Made by a program: the position numbers and the translations under genes. A stretch of DNA of 53,734 nt from contig VFJJ01000053.1 of assembly GCA_009886115.1 (NCBI GenBank), forward strand, positions 1 to 53,734. The letters are read 5' to 3'. The first letter of the stretch is position 1, and each line of letters opens with the position of its first letter. Origin of the DNA: Actinomycetota bacterium (GTDB taxonomy: Bacteria > Actinomycetota > Acidimicrobiia > IMCC26256 > VFJJ01). Below the pieces are notes generated by a model. The model searched no databases. It had not been told where the DNA came from and saw only the letters and a list, made by a program, of their open reading frames with translations. This document shows positions 51,955-53,734 of the stretch, piece after piece.

Positions 51955-52770
51955 ATGAGCGAGATCGTTGAACCGGCGACCAGCCCGGCGATCACACCGT
52001 CGGCCATTGGCGCGAGCTCACTGAGCTTCGAAGGCGTCTCCAAGACCTATCCCGACGGTACCGAGGCCCTCCTCGACGTGACCTTCTCGGTCGAGGCCGG
52101 CGAGTTCGTGACCGTCGTCGGACCGTCCGGCTGCGGCAAGTCGACGCTCCTCAAGATCGCATCCGATCTCACCCCGGCCACCGGGGGAAGGGTCGCCGTC
52201 CAGGCCCGGAACCTGGGCTACGTCTTCCAGGACGCAACGCTGCTCCCGTGGCGCACCGTGCAGAAGAACGTCGAGCTGCTGGCCGAGCTGCACCGCATCC
52301 CCAAGCCCCAGCGGATACGCCTGGCGACCGACGCCATCCACCTCGTGGGCCTCGACGGCTTCGAGAAGCACCACCCGCGACGGCTCTCGGGAGGCATGCG
52401 CATGCGGGTGTCACTTGCTCGGGCGCTGACCCTCAAGCCCGAGGTCTTCTTGTTCGACGAGCCGTTCGGGGCCCTCGACGAGATCACCCGCGAGCGACTC
52501 AACGACGAGTTGCTCCGCCTGTTCATCAGTGAGCGCTTCGCCGGGCTGTTCATCACGCACTCGGTCTACGAGGCGGTGTTCCTCTCGACGAGAGTCCTCG
52601 TCATGTCGGCCCGGCCCGGGCGGATCGTCGCCGACTTCGCCATCCCCTTCGCCTATCCCCGTCCGCCCGATCTGCGCTTCGCTCCCGAGTTCGCCGAGCT
52701 CTCGGGCGCGGTCTCGCACGCGCTCCGGGCCGGCTACGCCGATGCCGCGGGAGACCCCGCGTTGGGTTGA
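51955..52770 (+). CDS. ABC transporter ATP-binding protein, nitrate/sulfonate/taurine type
   Basis: 271 residues. Walker A GPSGCGKST is at 56-64, a Q-loop is in YVFQDATLLPWRTV, the signature is LSGGMRMRVSLARAL, Walker B is VFLFDEPFGALDE and the switch His is in FITHSVYEA. The LPWRTV after the Q-loop is typical of the SsuB/TauB/NrtD group. ATG 51955 has AGGA upstream; ATG 51922 is an alternative. No permease or substrate-binding gene follows, so partners lie elsewhere or were lost. Probably co-transcribed with the deaminase-like gene. Confidence 0.9.
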   Translation: MSEIVEPATSPAITPSAIGASSLSFEGVSKTYPDGTEALLDVTFSVEAGEFVTVVGPSGCGKSTLLKIASDLTPATGGRVAVQARNLGYVFQDATLLPWRTVQKNVELLAELHRIPKPQRIRLATDAIHLVGLDGFEKHHPRRLSGGMRMRVSLARALTLKPEVFLFDEPFGALDEITRERLNDELLRLFISERFAGLFITHSVYEAVFLSTRVLVMSARPGRIVADFAIPFAYPRPPDLRFAPEFAELSGAVSHALRAGYADAAGDPALG

Positions 52771-52788
52771 GCGCCGTCCGCAGGCGCG

Positions 52789-52816
52789 GGCGGTCCGGGC
52801 GGTCCGGGCGGTCCGG
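52789..52816 (+). repeat. Three tandem GGGCGGTCC-type units
   Basis: A 9-bp unit GGCGGTCCG is repeated three times between the ABC ATPase stop and the convergent reductase gene. It may be part of a terminator region; no clean hairpin was found. Confidence 0.5.
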
Positions 52817-52837
52817 CGGCGGCGCAGGCTGCTCGGC

Positions 52838-53422
52838 TCAGAGCCGGGCGAGGCGCCGCTCGACGCTCGAGAGGAACTCGAGGCGGTCGTCGTCGGTGGC
52901 CCGGTCCATGCCGTACATGGCGATCCAGCGCGTCCGGGCCAACGGATGGCACAGCACGCGGATGCCCCGTCCGATGAGGTGCTTGCCGGCCTCACCCTGG
53001 ATGACGTTGACGAGCTTGGACGAGCCGTGCGTGGTGACGACCGCCAACCGGTGCACGTTGCGCAGCTTGGGCTTGATGCGCTTCGATCCCGGCGCCTGGG
53101 TGAACGCCACCCCCTCGATGAAGACCCGATCCAACCAACCCTTCAGGATGGCCGGTTGGGCACCCCACCAGGTGGGGTGCACGAACACGATGCCTCGGGC
53201 CCATCGCACCGCGCGTACGTACGTGCCGATATCAACCCGATCTTCTGGTCGCGCGCCCGACGCGTTCTCATCGAGGGTGCGGCGGGGCTCGAAGCCTTCG
53301 GCGTAGAGGTCGATGAGCCTCACGTCGTGACCGGCGCCGCGAAGCGCCTTCAGCGCCGTATCGCGCGCCGCCGCTGCGAAACTGTCCTCCACCGGATGGG
53401 CGTACACCACGAGCACGTTCAC
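52838..53422 (-). CDS. NAD(P)H dehydrogenase (quinone)/NQO-type flavodoxin-fold reductase
   Basis: 194 residues. NVLVVYAHPVEDSFAAAARD at the N-terminus binds FMN/FAD phosphate; IVFVHPTWWGAQPAILKGWLDRVF is the flavin-ring and dimer motif of the NQO/KefF/MdaB family; VVTTHGS supports it. It would pass two electrons from NAD(P)H to a quinone. The GTG start overlaps the stop of the next gene upstream (GTGA), which is a paralogue. C-terminal RLEFLSSVERRLARL is shared with that paralogue. Confidence 0.87.
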   Translation of the reverse strand: MNVLVVYAHPVEDSFAAAARDTALKALRGAGHDVRLIDLYAEGFEPRRTLDENASGARPEDRVDIGTYVRAVRWARGIVFVHPTWWGAQPAILKGWLDRVFIEGVAFTQAPGSKRIKPKLRNVHRLAVVTTHGSSKLVNVIQGEAGKHLIGRGIRVLCHPLARTRWIAMYGMDRATDDDRLEFLSSVERRLARL

Positions 53423-53734
53423 CGACGACCGAGCGTTTGGCGCGTTCGGCGCATCAGGCGCGTCCGGTGCATCCCGCCGAGCGTGTTCTCGACCTTCGAG
53501 AGGAACTCCAGACGCTGGTCGTCGGTGGATGTGTCGATCCCGTAGAGGCCGAGCCAGCGGGTGCGGGCGAGGGGATGGCACAGCAGGCGCAGGGCGCGGG
53601 TGAGCGTGCGCCGGCCCCCATCGGCGGCGAAGCGGATCGACCACCGCGGCGAGCCGTAGGTGGTGATGCCCACGATGCGGCGCACCTTCCCCAAGCCCCG
53701 CTTGACCTTGTGCGTGCTGGGATCGAGCACGAAC
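53419..53734 (-). CDS. Second NQO-type reductase, 3' part only
   Basis: The frame is open to the window edge, so the N-terminal flavin-binding part lies outside. Visible are RRIVGITTYGSPRWSIRF, LCHPLARTRWLGLYGID, DDQRLEFLSKVENTL and an Arg-rich end. The block LCHPLARTRW, the GID/GMD and the RLEFLS stretch match the downstream paralogue, so the two genes are a tandem duplication. Confidence 0.8.
   Translation of the reverse strand, partial: FVLDPSTHKVKRGLGKVRRIVGITTYGSPRWSIRFAADGGRRTLTRALRLLCHPLARTRWLGLYGIDTSTDDQRLEFLSKVENTLGGMHRTRLMRRTRQTLGRR

Overview
The window is about 54 kb of very GC-rich DNA, packed with genes on both strands. Many start codons are GTG, stop/start overlaps (ATGA, GTGA) are frequent, and several gene families are typical of Actinobacteria: an F420-type LLM oxidoreductase, MpaB/DUF2236, DUF5522, LAL-type LuxR, DHA2 exporters and an actinobacterial-style SthA. 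A free-living actinobacterium, possibly of the Acidimicrobiia, is the best guess; there is no rRNA or marker gene here to prove it. At least twelve genes carry a TANNNT box only 5-9 nt before the start codon, the sign of leaderless mRNAs. I saw no tRNA, rRNA, CRISPR, phage module or intact IS element.

Layout. 1-2.6 kb: end of an unknown gene, a DUF5522-CysQ fusion, a VOC protein, and a FlK-like thioesterase/cupin pair. 2.5-7.6 kb: a tiny membrane peptide, a 1003-aa LAL regulator, a 670-bp intergenic region full of hairpins and repeats, and an MFS exporter. 7.6-10.4 kb: a GGDEF-EAL protein preceded by a tandem repeat carrying Shine-Dalgarno sequences, then the deletion relic of a two-component operon. 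10.4-19.4 kb: LLM oxidoreductase, molybdopterin oxidoreductase, an unknown gene plus methyltransferase, dienelactone hydrolase, ACC deaminase, a LemA pair, and a lipoprotein form of SurE. 19.5-27.3 kb: ROK kinase, ArsR-MFS operon, SthA, and an EthD/DUF7065-type/phosphotransferase operon. 27.3-34.4 kb: two tandem DHA2 exporters, a GH26 mannanase-like gene broken by an amber codon, an ATP-grasp gene and argG. 34.4-43.1 kb: acyl-CoA carboxylase beta subunit, bicupin, PKD relic, AlkA-like glycosylase, orphan OmpR regulator, a large secreted repeat protein and MpaB. 43.1-46.3 kb: amidohydrolase, an unrecognised protein, a UGSC selenoprotein, and coaE. 46.3-53.7 kb: carrier-HEAT protein with a cyclic-nucleotide-binding partner, UspA, cytosine-deaminase-like protein with an orphan ABC ATPase, and two tandem NQO-type reductases.

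The strongest result is at 45109-45645. An in-frame TGA followed by Gly-Ser-Cys, with a stem-loop just downstream, marks a selenocysteine-containing UGSC-family protein that ordinary gene calling splits in two. Its 3' end lies in a dispersed hairpin repeat. A second copy sits at the end of the cupin gene at 2.4 kb. In all three reading contexts (cupin, UGSC, coaE) the repeat is entered in the same frame, encodes Gln-Leu-Ser-Ala, and supplies the stop codon.
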